From positions 1-5,918 of the forward strand of contig JAQICF010000122.1 of the NCBI GenBank assembly GCA_027858795.1: a stretch of 5,918 nt of DNA, written 5' to 3'. Made by a program: the position numbers and the translations under genes. A model generated the notes under the pieces. It saw nothing but the letters and a program-made list of their open reading frames with translations, did not search any database and was not told the DNA's origin. This stretch comes from Candidatus Delongbacteria bacterium (GTDB taxonomy: Bacteria; Delongbacteria; UBA4055). Positions 5,913-5,918 of the stretch are shown piece after piece. Position 1 is the stretch's first letter; every line of letters begins with the position of its first letter.

Positions 5913-5918
5913 ACATCG

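Overview
The window is AT-rich (roughly 30% GC by eye). It holds one compact three-gene operon on the minus strand, bounded by repeats that are visibly more GC-rich than the genes. Low GC, a TAnnTTTG-type -7 element before the first gene and the style of the flanking GCCATGACCGTTGGCGG repeats suggest a Bacteroidetes/Flavobacteria-like host. That assignment is inference; nothing here fixes the taxon.

Layout, left to right: 1-26 is a half recombination site or repeat. 27-93 is a short AT-rich tail holding one copy of a 17-bp inverted repeat. 94-1194 (minus) is a C5-cytosine DNA methyltransferase. 1191-3944 (minus) is a 917-aa restriction-modification fusion with a PD-(D/E)XK nuclease domain, an N6-adenine methyltransferase and a specificity region. 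3946-5592 (minus) is a 548-aa N6-adenine methyltransferase of the Eco57I/TaqI type. 5593-5827 is a 235-bp leader with promoter-like elements, an operator-like dyad, a hairpin with T-run reading in the opposite direction, and the second copy of the 17-bp inverted repeat. 5828-5912 is a complete attC-like imperfect palindrome whose right arm repeats the left edge of the window.

Transcription runs right to left: stand-alone adenine methylase first, then the nuclease/methylase fusion, then the cytosine methylase. The first two genes are 1 nt apart and the last two overlap by 4 nt (GTGA), so they are almost certainly co-transcribed and translationally coupled. The first two proteins match the Eco57I plan, in which a bifunctional type IIG enzyme is partnered by an M.Eco57I-like methylase of about 545 aa. 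The added C5-cytosine methylase makes three methyltransferases for one visible nuclease. No separate endonuclease, controller (C) protein, Vsr protein, transposase or integrase is present.

The most interesting point is that the whole operon appears to be the cargo of a cassette-like unit of 5890 bp. The same site end recurs at both edges. The unit's own two end arms (15-22 and 5828-5835) are perfectly complementary, while the outer arm on the right (5905-5912), which would belong to the neighbour, differs. That is the expected signature of an integron-type gene cassette, although the site boxes are not the canonical integron sequences and no integrase is in view.
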